From the NCBI GenBank assembly GCA_019359325.1, contig JAHHHN010000011.1, positions 117,090 to 181,089 of the forward strand: 64,000 nucleotides of DNA. Direction: 5' to 3'. Positions 54,196-63,922 of this stretch are shown here, one piece after another (positions within the stretch are counted from its first letter, which is position 1; each line of letters starts with the position of its first letter). The position numbers and the translations under genes are program-made. This DNA is from Mojavia pulchra JT2-VF2 (lineage in GTDB: Bacteria; Cyanobacteriota; Cyanobacteriia; Cyanobacteriales; Nostocaceae). The notes beneath the pieces are model-generated. The model worked only from the letters and a program-made list of their open reading frames with translations, made no database searches and was not told the origin of the DNA.

Positions 54196-55555
54196 GATGA
54201 GCTCCACTGTACCACCGTAACAACACCCGTGCTAATTTTTGAGGATTGTGACGTACACAACCAATTTCATCTTCAAACAAAATATTAGCCGGGACAATTC
54301 TTCGCCCTAACAAAGTTACAGCTTCGCGATCTAAAAAGACGGGATGGGAATTCTGCTGGGCATAGCGAAGCAGTGACTTAGCAGAAGGTGGTTTTTTGTG
54401 TACCAGTACAGCATCAAATAATCGTCTTTGACCGCAAGCTGCATCAATTGATCTGATGTGGTCAGAAACAGTGTATCCCTCTGTTTCTCCTGGTTGAGTC
54501 ATGATGTTGCAGACATAAATGCGGGGGGCATCTGTTTGGGCGATCGCGTCAGCTATCTCTGGCACTAACAAGTTAGGAATCAAACTAGTATAAAGGCTCC
54601 CAGGGCCAATGATGATGTAATCAGCTTCTTTAATCGCCTTAATAGCTGCTGGTAAAGCTGGCGGATTAGCAGGAATGCAACCAATCTTCACAATTCTACC
54701 CCCAGCCTTGGGGATACTCGATTCTCCCTCAATCCGGCGACCATCGGCCAATTCTGCCCAGAGACGAACATCGCTGAGGGTTGCTGGCAAGACTTGTCCC
54801 CGTACCGCCAGCACTTTGGAACTAGCTGCAACTGCTTGTTCCAAGTCACCAGTAATATCGCTCATCGCTGTTAAAAACAGATTGCCAAAACTATGACCAC
54901 TTAAGCCATCTCCAGCACGAAAGCGGTATTGAAATAATTCTGTTAGTAACTTTTCTTCATCTGCTAGTGCTGCTAAACAATTGCGAATATCTCCTGGTGG
55001 TAGGACTCCAAATTCTTGGCGTAATCGACCAGAAGACCCACCATCATCAGCTACAGTGACAATTGCTGTAATATTGGCACTGTAAGTTTTCAATCCCCGC
55101 AGTAAAGTAGAAAGACCTGTGCCACCGCCAATAACGACTATTTTCGGGCCTCGATACAATCGGCGATGTGCCAGAAGCACATCAATAAGTTCTTCTTCGC
55201 CTTCTGGTCTTAGTACTTTAGTAATTGAACCTACAGTGCGACTTTGCCCCCAAAGTAGCAACAGTAAACCGAACAGCAGTACCAAAGGCCCACTGATATA
55301 GTTGGGTAAGATATCGGTGATGAATCCCAGAAACCCTCTAAGCAACTCTATTGTCCAAAAAATGGGGGTCAGCTTAATCCAAATAGCTAACCCCAAACTC
55401 GCAAGCAGTACACCCCCGACACTAATTAATAACCAGCGTTTGACCGATAGCCCAGGGGATAACCACTTGAACCACTGGTTAACACGATAGGAAGTGCGGC
55501 TGCGTGACTGTTGTTGCAAGGCGTGGAGGGCTTGTCTGAGAAAACCGATTGACAT
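54185..55555 (-). CDS. YvcK/CofD family protein (gluconeogenesis factor)
   Basis: Product of about 456 residues when started at the ATG complement of 55553-55555 ([20 protein letters not shown]). Unlike Bacillus YvcK, the N-terminus has two hydrophobic segments (about 43-66 and 72-103), so this cyanobacterial form is membrane-anchored. The CofD-like domain follows: [80 protein letters not shown] and [20 protein letters not shown]. YvcK binds UDP-sugars and influences carbon metabolism and cell shape. It is transcribed with tsaE. Confidence 0.9.
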   Translation of the reverse strand: MSIGFLRQALHALQQQSRSRTSYRVNQWFKWLSPGLSVKRWLLISVGGVLLASLGLAIWIKLTPIFWTIELLRGFLGFITDILPNYISGPLVLLFGLLLLLWGQSRTVGSITKVLRPEGEEELIDVLLAHRRLYRGPKIVVIGGGTGLSTLLRGLKTYSANITAIVTVADDGGSSGRLRQEFGVLPPGDIRNCLAALADEEKLLTELFQYRFRAGDGLSGHSFGNLFLTAMSDITGDLEQAVAASSKVLAVRGQVLPATLSDVRLWAELADGRRIEGESSIPKAGGRIVKIGCIPANPPALPAAIKAIKEADYIIIGPGSLYTSLIPNLLVPEIADAIAQTDAPRIYVCNIMTQPGETEGYTVSDHIRSIDAACGQRRLFDAVLVHKKPPSAKSLLRYAQQNSHPVFLDREAVTLLGRRIVPANILFEDEIGCVRHNPQKLARVLLRWYSGAHHGR

Positions 55556-55729
55556 ACCTGATTCGGAGCAATGGTACAAACAATAATTAACAGAAAATGT
55601 ACACTACGTGGTTTAAACACCAAGCGTAGAGTTATTACAATTTTCAATTCCCTTAGACTTTGAGTAAACCGTCAAAGTTGCCAGTATTCCCAGTAAGACA
55701 ACACCCTTGTTTGGTAAAAGTTAAGTGTA

Positions 55730-56221
55730 ATGGATAAACGAATTTTAGGATTAGATCCGGGACTGGCGATTTTAGGATTTGGAGTCATTACCTGCCAACA
55801 AAATCAAGCCAAGGTACAAGACACATCTGTCAATATGCTCGATTTTGGTGTCATCAGTACGCCTGCAAATGCGGAAATGGGGCAGCGGCTGTGTACCATA
55901 TTTGACGATTTGCACACTCTGATAAAGGAATTGCAACCTGATTTGGTTGCCATTGAGAAATTGTTCTTCTATCGTATGTCAAATACTATCTTGGTTGCAC
56001 AAGCACGGGGTGTAGTTATGTTAGTTTTAGCACAACATAGGCTACCGTATGTAGAATTTACCCCAGCCCAAATTAAACAAGCGTTAACCGGATATGGTAA
56101 TGCCGAAAAGTACGAAGTGCAAGAGGCGGTGGCGCGGGAATTAAATTTAGATGCAATTCCCAAGCCAGATGATGCAGCCGATGCTTTGGCGGTAGCCCTA
56201 ACAGCGTGGTTTCAGGTTTGA
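55730..56221 (+). CDS. ruvC: Holliday junction resolvase RuvC
   Basis: Product of 163 residues. The first catalytic Asp lies in [16 protein letters not shown] (D9), the Glu in [20 protein letters not shown], and the Asp pair in [17 protein letters not shown] at the C-terminus. This complete D-E-D-D set and the length identify RuvC, the nuclease that cuts Holliday junctions in complex with RuvAB. It is divergent from yvcK with a 174-bp spacer, as befits a separate promoter. Confidence 0.95.
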   Translation: MDKRILGLDPGLAILGFGVITCQQNQAKVQDTSVNMLDFGVISTPANAEMGQRLCTIFDDLHTLIKELQPDLVAIEKLFFYRMSNTILVAQARGVVMLVLAQHRLPYVEFTPAQIKQALTGYGNAEKYEVQEAVARELNLDAIPKPDDAADALAVALTAWFQV

Positions 56222-56379
56222 TGTTGTATAACGAGAATAATTCACTGAACTGAAAAATAAATAGTTATTATATCTATTTAATTTATGGTTATAGGGGTAA
56301 TCACTTGAACCGAGCAACCTTGACTTTGGTTAAGCGATCGCTTGACACTCAACCTTACAACAAGCGGTCTTGACAGTAA

Positions 56380-57684
56380 ATGACAGACACTTTGAGAATT
56401 TGTTTCTCTGTCTATTGGCAGACTTCTTGCCCAAGATTTATTTTGCTGTACCTACGGCTGCAATTGGTAATAATCTGGAGTTTTGCTTTTTGGAGTTTAT
56501 CCGCAACTAAATTACAAGCTTCGCAACCAGATGCAAACTTAAACTCACTTTCACAAGTAAAAGAACAAATTACGACTGTTCCTAACTTAGAAAATCTAAA
56601 CAAAGAATTTCACAGTCGCATTGAAAGCTATTCTGCTTTAACTGGCTATCAATTCGCACCACCACCTATTTTAATTGCTGCACCAGAAAATTTCAGCCCT
56701 GGTCTGCGTGTAGTACCACCCACACCCCCACCACCGCCACCAGAAAAATTACAACCACCACCAACTACAACGCAACCAGTACAGCCATTTGCGGTTTTGG
56801 AAAATATCCAAACAGACTTTCGCAACGATAGTAATAACTTTGGTCAAAGCAAACAATTTATTGAACCAACGGCTCAATTTCGGCTGCAAAATGGTAACAG
56901 AATACGGTTGAAAACAGGTTTTAATTCTTTTAGCGAAACTGGTAGTGAATCAATTACTAATATTCCCTTACAACTGGGTTGGGAAGGCAAAATAGGAGAT
57001 GTAAAACTGCAAACAGCAATGGGAGTTGATCTGTTTAATCGTCTACCCACAGCTATTAATTTAAATGCTAATGCAGAGATAGTTATTATACCGCCAAAGG
57101 TTTCGCCATCGGGCAAATTAACATCACTTTTAACTCTATCAGGCAATTTAGAACAGGGGCCCTATAAGTTCAATGTTCAAACTTTAGAAAATCAAATTAC
57201 TGCTTGGCGATTTGGGCCGAATTTGTTTTGGCAGATTGATGGTGACACTAGCTTTTTTTCGTTATATCGCTTTAGCAGTTATAACGATGATAATTCAGAG
57301 CATCAGTCTTTTAGTCGATTAGAGCGTAAATTTGGTCAGTTTTCCCTAGCAGCTAACTTGTTTACGTGGAACTACGCACGCAATCTAGAACGTCAAAGTG
57401 GGTATTTTTCGCCACCAGATTTTCTCGTTTATAATGCTGAACTAGCTTGGCAGGGAGATATATTTAATTTTTTAAGTTGCCGTCTTGCTACCAATCTAGG
57501 TCAACAGCGACTGAACGGTAAAATCGATAACGCCAATAGTTACCAAGCTCGTTGTACTGCCAAGCTTTCACCCAATTTTGAGGCAGACTTTGGCTATGGA
57601 TTTAGTAATGTCCGCAATCTAGATACTGGAGGAAGTGCTTACAATAACAATTATTTTACAGGGCAGTTACGGTTGAAATTTTAA
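56380..57684 (+). CDS. predicted outer-membrane beta-barrel protein with proline-rich linker
   Basis: Product of 434 residues. A hydrophobic signal-like segment at about 20-45 (FILLYLRLQLVIIWSFAFWS) is followed by a helical stretch and a proline-rich linker (~113-138, PPTPPPPPPEKLQPPPTTTQ). From about residue 150 the sequence alternates short beta-like segments with turns (FRLQNGNRIRLKTGFNSFSE, then IPLQLGWEGKIGDVKLQTAM) and ends in LRLKF, a terminal Phe as in BAM substrates. I do not recognise a named family. The DUF3131 gene follows by 91 bp on the same strand, so they may act together at the envelope. Confidence 0.6.
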   Translation: MTDTLRICFSVYWQTSCPRFILLYLRLQLVIIWSFAFWSLSATKLQASQPDANLNSLSQVKEQITTVPNLENLNKEFHSRIESYSALTGYQFAPPPILIAAPENFSPGLRVVPPTPPPPPPEKLQPPPTTTQPVQPFAVLENIQTDFRNDSNNFGQSKQFIEPTAQFRLQNGNRIRLKTGFNSFSETGSESITNIPLQLGWEGKIGDVKLQTAMGVDLFNRLPTAINLNANAEIVIIPPKVSPSGKLTSLLTLSGNLEQGPYKFNVQTLENQITAWRFGPNLFWQIDGDTSFFSLYRFSSYNDDNSEHQSFSRLERKFGQFSLAANLFTWNYARNLERQSGYFSPPDFLVYNAELAWQGDIFNFLSCRLATNLGQQRLNGKIDNANSYQARCTAKLSPNFEADFGYGFSNVRNLDTGGSAYNNNYFTGQLRLKF

Positions 57685-57775
57685 CTATAATGTGTATTAT
57701 TTTATAGTTGTTAGCAAGAGAAATTGCTATGTTTAGTTAATTAGTATTAATTAATACAAGGAGGCTTGAATATAA

Positions 57776-59224
57776 ATGACGTCTGATTTCGAGCCACCGC
57801 CTAAAAGCTGGTCACTACTAGCTTCTGTTGGAGGGGTGGTTACATCTGTAATTGCGATCGCTGGTCTAAATTATTGGTCTGGGCACTTGTCTCATACTTC
57901 TATTGTGCAAAAAACAGAAATTTTAAAAGCTAAATCTGATACTTCTAGTCAAGAACCTATAGAAGTTGCCAAACTTGACAACCAATCCTTGGTTTTGCCT
58001 GGTACAACTCTTCCTCCTAGTCAACTGACAACTGCCAAAACTCCTTATGTTGCTCCTGGGGTGGGAGTATTAACACCAAAAGAAATTGCGATCGCCAATC
58101 AAGCTTGGTTATACTTCCAGCGCAACTGGAACGACGAAACAGGCTTAGTCAATTCTGTTGATGGTTTTGCTTCTGTAACTATGTGGGATCAAGCAGCTGC
58201 TTGCGCTGCTTTGGTCAGTGCTAGAGAACTCAAAATTGTATCTGCAACTGAATTTGATGCCAAGATGAGCAAGATGTTGCAGACTTTAGCATCTATACCT
58301 TTATATAAAGGGGAACTGCCCAACAAAGTCTACAACTCTAAAACCCTGATACCCGTGAATTATGGTCAACTAGAAAAACGGGAAGAAATTGGGTGGTCAG
58401 CTATTGATTTAGGACGGTTGGCAATCTGGCTAAAAATTGTCGGGGCAAAGTATCCCCAGTTGCGACCACAGACAGAAGCTGTCTGGAAGCATTGGCGAGT
58501 TACACGTCTGACAAAAAATGGCCAAATGTATGGTACTGCTGTCGTTAAAGGAAAAGAACAGTACAAGCAAGAAGGCCGCTTAGGCTATGAAAATTATGCC
58601 GCCTATGGTTTAAAACTGTGGGGATTGGATGTCAAACAAGCCTTAAATTACCAGTCTCACGCTGCCTTTGCCAATCTTTACGGCAAGGGAGTACCCTATG
58701 ACCAGCGTAACTATGAAAATTCGGGAGCTAACAACTACGTTCTTAGCGAACCCTATATTCTCGACGGTATCGAAACTGGGTTTCAAGCTTTACCTAAAAC
58801 TTATGCGGATCGAGTTTTAGCTGCTCAAGAAGCTCGCTATCAGGCTACAAATCAATTAACTGCTGTTACAGAAGATAACTTAGATCGTCCTCCCTACTTT
58901 GTTTATGGCAGCTTGTTTGTTAATGGCGAACCTTGGGCTACCATCACAGATACCAGAGAAAAACACAACAATTTACGCTTTCTCAGTGCCAAAGCTGCTA
59001 TTGGTTGGCATGTACTTTATAACACTGCTTATACCCATCAATTATTTAATTTCGTCCAAACGAATCTTAAATCTGAGCAAGGCTGGTATAACGGCTTCTA
59101 CGAATCTTTAAAACAGCCGAATAAAAGTCTCACAGCTAATAATAATGGTGTCATTCTTGAGAGTTTGCTTTATAAACAAGTTGGCAAGCCACTCACAGTT
59201 TGGTCAGGGGTAAAAGCACAATAA
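57776..59224 (+). CDS. DUF3131 domain envelope protein
   Basis: Product of 482 residues. An N-terminal membrane segment (about 12-35, SLLASVGGVVTSVIAIAGLN) anchors a DUF3131 domain, a probably alpha/alpha-toroid glycoside-like fold. It spans about residues 105-480: IANQAWLYFQRNWNDETGLV, TMWDQAAACAALVSARELKI, LPNKVYNSKTLIPVNYG, GWSAIDLGRLAIWLKIVG and YESLKQPNKSLTANNNGVIL. The ribosome site (AAGGAGG) is strong. Such domains occur beside polysaccharide genes; substrate and activity are unknown. A broken paralogue follows directly downstream. Confidence 0.8.
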   Translation: MTSDFEPPPKSWSLLASVGGVVTSVIAIAGLNYWSGHLSHTSIVQKTEILKAKSDTSSQEPIEVAKLDNQSLVLPGTTLPPSQLTTAKTPYVAPGVGVLTPKEIAIANQAWLYFQRNWNDETGLVNSVDGFASVTMWDQAAACAALVSARELKIVSATEFDAKMSKMLQTLASIPLYKGELPNKVYNSKTLIPVNYGQLEKREEIGWSAIDLGRLAIWLKIVGAKYPQLRPQTEAVWKHWRVTRLTKNGQMYGTAVVKGKEQYKQEGRLGYENYAAYGLKLWGLDVKQALNYQSHAAFANLYGKGVPYDQRNYENSGANNYVLSEPYILDGIETGFQALPKTYADRVLAAQEARYQATNQLTAVTEDNLDRPPYFVYGSLFVNGEPWATITDTREKHNNLRFLSAKAAIGWHVLYNTAYTHQLFNFVQTNLKSEQGWYNGFYESLKQPNKSLTANNNGVILESLLYKQVGKPLTVWSGVKAQ

Positions 59225-59260
59225 GGCAGAGAACAGAATGATTATTTCTGAGGACTTATA

Positions 59261-59292
59261 GATCCCTGACTTATTTGAATAAGTCGGGGATC
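59261..59292. repeat. 32-bp palindromic repeat at the DUF3131 remnant junction
   Basis: Arms GATCCCTGACTTATT (59261-59275) and AATAAGTCGGGGATC (59278-59292) pair fully with one G-T wobble. There is no T run, so it is not a classical terminator. The CCC-GACTT...AAGTCGGGG form is one I know as a frequent dispersed palindrome in cyanobacterial genomes. It marks the point after which DUF3131-like sequence resumes. Confidence 0.6.
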
Positions 59293-59300
59293 TGAATTCC

Positions 59301-60098
59301 TTGCAACTTATCATAACTAATACCATAAACAGCATCAGCACTAAAGCAGCATTTGGCTGGCGTTATCTTTTTCCCAATAACGCTTATGCTCAACAAATTT
59401 TTGATGCAGTGAAGAATCTGCGTAGCCCTGATGGTGGTGGCTTCTATGCTGGACTGTATGAGGAATCGAAACAACCAAATAAAGCTCTGACGGGTAATAC
59501 CAATGGGCTGATTATGGAGATTTTGTACTACAAAGCTAGAGGTAATCGCCCACTTATTGGCCCTAGTGGAGTCAGTTTTGCGCCTTCACAGTCGCAATCC
59601 AAACCATCAGCTACCACGCCTCCAACTCCAACTCCTACTCCCACAGCTAAAGTTAATCCACCCGCTACTCCAGCAGCAGTGACAATTTCACCGATTCCGC
59701 CAGTGGGGAAACCGCAACCATCGTCTGATCTAGCGCTGGCTCAACCTTTAACAGTCATTCAAAAACGTTATGCGGCGGCGGCTTGGGCATATTTTCAAGC
59801 TAATTATCAGTCTGCAACAGGGTTAGTAAGCGATCGCTCTGATGTCAAAGGCGCAACTCTCTGGGGATTGGGAGATTATTTAGCAGCACTACACGCAGCA
59901 CAGGCACTCAATATTATCTCGCCTACAGAATTTGACCTGCGTACCCGCAAACTTTTAGCCGCCCTTGGTCAGATGGCTTTTATTAGTGCCATTCTTAACT
60001 ATCCCAGATTGCCCATAAGAGTAACTAACAACTTGGCTTATGTAAAAACTCGATGTTGTAGCGAAGGCATTTGGGAGCGAACTTGCTCAAGACGATAG
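59301..60098 (+). pseudogene. remnant of a tandem-DUF3131 gene, truncated at both ends
   Basis: An open frame with no proper start. It begins abruptly with the final part of one DUF3131 domain (STKAAFGWRYLFPNNAYAQQ, then YEESKQPNKALTGNTNGLIM), homologous to the last ~70 residues of the preceding gene. A Pro/Thr linker (~95-135) follows, then the start of a second domain (AYFQANYQSATGLVSDRSDV, then ALHAAQALNIISPTEFDLRT), which degenerates after about residue 225 and runs into the convergent amidase gene. About 300 residues of the expected second domain are absent. Deletion between repeats is the simplest explanation. Confidence 0.7.
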
Positions 60099-60844
60099 GG
60101 GTTGATTTCAGCGATCGCTACTCCTGGTTTATCGCCAGCATCAGCTAAAATCACTCCCCAAGGATCAATAATCATTGCATGTCCGTAGGTATGGCGTTGA
60201 GCATAGTTAAGCCCTGTTTGGGCTGGAGCAATAATATAGCAAGTATTTTCAATGGCTCTTGCTTGCAGTAGCACTTGCCAGTGGTCTTTCCCAGTAAAAG
60301 CAGCGGGAACAAATATAATATCTCCGCCTTTATCTGCTATGTGCCGATATAGTTCAGGGAAACGTACATCATAGCAAATAGAGACTCCTATATTACCTAA
60401 CTCTTGCGAAAAATACATTGAAGGTAAATTCTTTCCAGGTACAACAGTGCTGGATTCTCTATAACTGTTGCCATCAGGAACGTTCACATCAAATAAATGT
60501 ATCTTCTGATAATGAATAATTTCTTGCCCGCTAGGATCAACGAGTATAGCAGTGTTATGTACTTTCCCTCGCTCATTTGCGGGGATTGGAAAACCACCAC
60601 CTAAAATGGTAATTTGAAAACGTTGAGCCATTTGTTTGAGAAATTTTTCACTTGCAGAAGCGATCGCTTCTGCTTGAGCGAGCTTATCGTTCACTTCTCC
60701 CATAAAGGAAAAGTTTTCTGGCAAACCCACTAATTTAGCACCCTGATGCACAGCCATCTGGATTAGTTTCTCAGCCTCAGCCAAGTTTTGTTCTAGATTA
60801 GGCACACTGGTCATTTGAATGGCGACAGCTAGATAAGACTTCAT
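60038..60844 (-). CDS. nitrilase-superfamily carbon-nitrogen hydrolase (Nit1/Nit2-like)
   Basis: Cytosolic amidase of 268 residues with the complete catalytic triad E43 (LPENF), K114 (YQKIHLFDVN) and C157 (VSICYDVRFPELYR). The closest pattern is the Nit family that hydrolyses deaminated glutathione or omega-amides (GKDHWQVLLQARAIENTCYI and HTYGHAMIIDPWGVIL), a metabolite-repair function. It is not a plant-type nitrilase. Its 3' end overlaps the decayed DUF3131 frame on the other strand by about 60 bp, consistent with that frame being non-functional. Confidence 0.9.
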   Translation of the reverse strand: MKSYLAVAIQMTSVPNLEQNLAEAEKLIQMAVHQGAKLVGLPENFSFMGEVNDKLAQAEAIASASEKFLKQMAQRFQITILGGGFPIPANERGKVHNTAILVDPSGQEIIHYQKIHLFDVNVPDGNSYRESSTVVPGKNLPSMYFSQELGNIGVSICYDVRFPELYRHIADKGGDIIFVPAAFTGKDHWQVLLQARAIENTCYIIAPAQTGLNYAQRHTYGHAMIIDPWGVILADAGDKPGVAIAEINPYRLEQVRSQMPSLQHRVFT

Positions 60845-61094
60845 AAATTCAATAGTGAAGAGTAGTTTTAAAACAGTAACTTGGATACTAAATGCAAAAC
60901 TTAATGTCTAGCAAGACATTTAATTTAGCAGTAAATTTTGACATGGCTTTAACAGCATTTACATTTAACCTGATATTTGCCTGAATCAAACTTATAATTA
61001 TGGCAGTATCACATTGAATAGATATTTTTTGATTGTGAGTGTTAGTTGTTTCTCATAGCTAGAAGTAGCAGCTAAAGTTATCTAACAAACTTCA

Positions 61095-61823
61095 TTAACA
61101 GGAAGTTTTGAACAATTCAATTGTTGCAGACTTATCTTTATTTTGAAGTAACAATACCTTCAAAAGCTCAATCTCTTGCTCTAAAATTTGCACTCTATTA
61201 AACAACGAATAAATAATTTCGGCTTCTGGATCTGGTAACTTTTGATGAGCAAGAAAACCAGTTGATTTTCCAGAAGAGCGAACTATTCGACCTGGAACAC
61301 CTACTACAGTGCAATTAGAAGGAATATCTTGTAAAACAACAGAACCTGCACCTATGCGAACGCGATCGCCAATTTCGATGTTTCCTAAAACCTTTGCCCC
61401 AGCACCTACGATGACATGCTTTCCAAGGCTGGGGTGGCGTTTACCTGTTTCTTTACCAGTACCACCAAGAGTAACCCCTTGATAAATTAAGGCGTAGTCT
61501 CCTACAATCGCAGTCTCTCCAATCACAACTCCCATCCCGTGGTCAATAAACACATGGGTGCCAATTATCGCTCCTGGATGAATTTCTATTCCTGTCAACA
61601 AACGTCCAAAGTGCGAAATTAAGCGGGGAATTAACGGCAACCTTAAGCAATACAACCAGTGAGCTACTCGATAAAAAAATAGTGCCTGCAAACCAGGATA
61701 GCAAAACAAGACTTCCAGCCAATTGCTTGCAGCCGGGTCTTGCTCGAAAATAATTTGAAAATCAGCCTTGAGAGTATTTAGCAGCATTTTAAACAAATTA
61801 AGTTCTTTTGTGTAGAATTCCAT
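61095..61823 (-). CDS. cysE: serine O-acetyltransferase
   Basis: Product of 242 residues, or 230 if started at the more usual MLLNTLKADFQIIFEQDPAA (ATG complement of 61785-61787). It makes O-acetylserine from serine and acetyl-CoA for cysteine synthesis. The left-handed beta-helix with hexapeptide repeats is clear: GIEIHPGAIIGTHVFIDHGM, VVIGETAIVGDYALIYQGVT, LGGTGKETGKRHPSLGKHVI and GAGSVVLQDIPSNCTVVGVP, including the catalytic His in IDHGMGVVIGE. The extended C-terminus (EAEIIYSLFNRVQILEQEIE) is typical of cyanobacterial SAT. The gene is monocistronic. Confidence 0.93.
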   Translation of the reverse strand: MEFYTKELNLFKMLLNTLKADFQIIFEQDPAASNWLEVLFCYPGLQALFFYRVAHWLYCLRLPLIPRLISHFGRLLTGIEIHPGAIIGTHVFIDHGMGVVIGETAIVGDYALIYQGVTLGGTGKETGKRHPSLGKHVIVGAGAKVLGNIEIGDRVRIGAGSVVLQDIPSNCTVVGVPGRIVRSSGKSTGFLAHQKLPDPEAEIIYSLFNRVQILEQEIELLKVLLLQNKDKSATIELFKTSC

Positions 61824-62070
61824 TTAACTCGCTCAAAAAAAAGAATGCTTCTGTTGACAAAAATCCAAAAACTTATTTTTTAGTAAAATTAAGTTCATGT
61901 CTGATTATAATTAGTGATGCTAAAAAAATATTTTATAAATAAATTTCAATAAATTTACTTTTAATCTTTTATCCTATATTTTAACCAAGAAATTATAAAA
62001 AATCCGATATTTATTAATGACAATAGTACCGCAAATGGTGTTATATAACTCCAACTTAGTGACATTTTAT

Positions 62071-62553
62071 CTAAAATATGCCAAGGCAAAAAAATACTAC
62101 TAAATAAGTTAATTGATGTATTGTTTTCCAATTATGTTTTAGTGTTTTTACACTCCAATCATTTGACGTAATTGCCAAAATAGTAAAAATGAATAGTATA
62201 GATATACCTTGAAAATATTCAAGGTAAGTTAGAGGGTCAAGCAAATTAATATTTTTTTGTATTAACATTAATAAACCATAATTTGATCCAAAATAAAAAG
62301 CACTAATTCCTATATATCGGCGTTTTTTAAGTAAAAACATCATAGATTTACTATTTTTAAATAACGGAAAAACTGTTTTATATATACTTGGTACTAATGT
62401 TGCTATATAAGCAAGTAATGCAAATAAACCTAGAAGATTAGCTAAAGGAGCTGGAGTGCAAAAAAGTGCAAGAAATAAAGTAATCAAGTAGGCAGATAAA
62501 GCTAACAGCACTAAAACAACATAAGATTTGGTATTTACAATTACTTGTCGCAT
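62071..62553 (-). CDS. ferric-reductase-like transmembrane protein, probably frameshifted
   Basis: Product of 160 residues as read, with hydrophobic segments at about 11-33, 36-58, 84-100, 113-130 and 148-160. KKRRYIGISAFYFGSNYGLL and SNDWSVKTLKHNWKTIHQLT match the pattern of ferric-reductase/MsrQ-like haem membrane domains, with His140 and His146 as possible haem ligands; the usual His of the earlier helix appears replaced. The frame ends at a run of seven T (62089-62095 on the complement). Adding one T would continue with LPWHILDKMSLSWSYITPFA and a further membrane helix to a stop at 61961, giving about 199 residues. It is either a recent pseudogene or a sequence error. Confidence 0.6.
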   Translation of the reverse strand: MRQVIVNTKSYVVLVLLALSAYLITLFLALFCTPAPLANLLGLFALLAYIATLVPSIYKTVFPLFKNSKSMMFLLKKRRYIGISAFYFGSNYGLLMLIQKNINLLDPLTYLEYFQGISILFIFTILAITSNDWSVKTLKHNWKTIHQLTYLVVFFCLGIF

Positions 62554-62707
62554 AATCCTTTTGCTTTAATTAGTTTTGGTAATGCTTACTGCGAATGCAA
62601 CTAGTTAACTGGAGAACCCTAAAATATGGAAAATAGAATTTAGCTGCAATTTAAGTAGCTAATTGCTCGATTAACTTGTCTTGGAAGTTGTAATAGAATT
62701 ACAAATT

Positions 62708-62754
62708 AGGGTAGGTATGAATAAGGTAATTGGCTAACACCTTAGACCTACCCT
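62708..62754 (-). terminator. two-part hairpin downstream of the haloperoxidase gene
   Basis: Outer arms AGGGTAGGT (62708-62716) and ACCTACCCT (62746-62754) enclose inner arms AAGGT (62723-62727) and ACCTT (62739-62743). It lies 60 bp beyond the haloperoxidase stop on the minus strand. No clear T run is present, so it could be a dispersed palindrome used as a terminator. Confidence 0.45.
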
Positions 62755-62812
62755 ATGATTAAGAACTGCTCAATTTGACTGCTGAACAATGTAGATAAAA
62801 CTTTCAGTTACA

Positions 62813-63886
62813 CTACACCAACACATTATTAAATACGTAATTTCCTACAGATGTACCTGCAATTAACCCAGCCTCACTCGATGAGGACAAATGAATCCCA
62901 CCGTAAAAACGGCTGATGGAATTTTCTTCCACAAAATCTCTAAAGCCTTGAAAGGAACGAGCAACACCAGGCAATTCTTGCGAAGGGATAGTAAAACTTA
63001 TGTTGTCAGTGCCATAGAAAGAAGCTAAAACTGTACCAGCAGCAGCGCCTAATGCAGAGTGCGCTGCCATGTAGTCAGGATGTGGTGGGGTGTCTAGCAG
63101 TGATTTCCAATTAGGGTCTTGAATCGTGTATGGATTACCATTCGTATTAGCTTCTCGAATGCCAGTAATAGGTCGCCATTGATTGTAAGTATACTTGACA
63201 TCAAATGCAACGACACCGGCATCAGCTATAGCCATATTCATGAGTGCAAACAATCGGGCGTTTTCTGCCAGGGTATTGCCTTGTTGTAATGCTACATCTT
63301 GAGCGATTAGATTATAAGGTTCCCCAAAGGTAGATGAGCGATCATAAGACCAGAATTTAGCTATTTCAGTTTGCTCTGGGGTGCGGATAATTTGAGTAAC
63401 CTCAGTATTTTCTAAACCACCGAATAACCGAAGTTGTTCCAATTCTTCTGCATACTGGATACTATCCAATGCTGGGGGCCCATCCACTCCAGTACCCTCT
63501 AAAACATCTTCTACACTAGATATTGCAAATGGAGTAACATCACCCCACCCAGGCAATAATGCGTCACCTCCAATTTCATCTGTACTACTGTTAATAGTCG
63601 GCCGCCAGACCCCAGGAGTAGGTTGCACTGTATAAGGTTTAAAAAATGCTTCTGGTGCGCTATCATTACTTCGTGATTCCAGTATTTGATTAGCGACACG
63701 TACTCCTAAATTATAACCAGCTTCTTTAGCTTTGCTGTCAGGAATTTCTGCTAAGGATCTAATCTTTTGTACCTCGAATGCGGCTGCTTCGCCTGGGTAA
63801 AGATTGATTAGTGTTTCGTAGGCTGCTCCAACTACTGCTGCTTCGGATGACGCACCGACTGTTTCTGACGAATCTATAGAACCCAT
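62813..63886 (-). CDS. vanadium-dependent haloperoxidase (PAP2 superfamily), 5'-truncated
   Basis: The visible 357 residues contain the vanadate site pattern: KYTYNQWRPITGIRE (about 223-237), PPHPDYMAAHSALGAAAG, in which the usual P-S-G-H is A-A-H, and SRFYGGIHLSSSSEAG with the basic R-x-x-G-G-I-H. The N-terminus MGSIDSSETVGASSEAAVVG corresponds to the middle of the usual first domain (M-x-D-A-V-N-S-I-D-x), so roughly the first 50-150 residues are lacking, and a transposase gene starts only 37 bp away on the other strand. Most likely an insertion removed the 5' part. Such enzymes oxidise halides with H2O2; this copy is probably not functional. Confidence 0.75.
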   Translation of the reverse strand: MGSIDSSETVGASSEAAVVGAAYETLINLYPGEAAAFEVQKIRSLAEIPDSKAKEAGYNLGVRVANQILESRSNDSAPEAFFKPYTVQPTPGVWRPTINSSTDEIGGDALLPGWGDVTPFAISSVEDVLEGTGVDGPPALDSIQYAEELEQLRLFGGLENTEVTQIIRTPEQTEIAKFWSYDRSSTFGEPYNLIAQDVALQQGNTLAENARLFALMNMAIADAGVVAFDVKYTYNQWRPITGIREANTNGNPYTIQDPNWKSLLDTPPHPDYMAAHSALGAAAGTVLASFYGTDNISFTIPSQELPGVARSFQGFRDFVEENSISRFYGGIHLSSSSEAGLIAGTSVGNYVFNNVLV

Positions 63887-63922
63887 TTGGGATCTTTGAT
63901 AACGAGCTAAGATTAGAAATAA

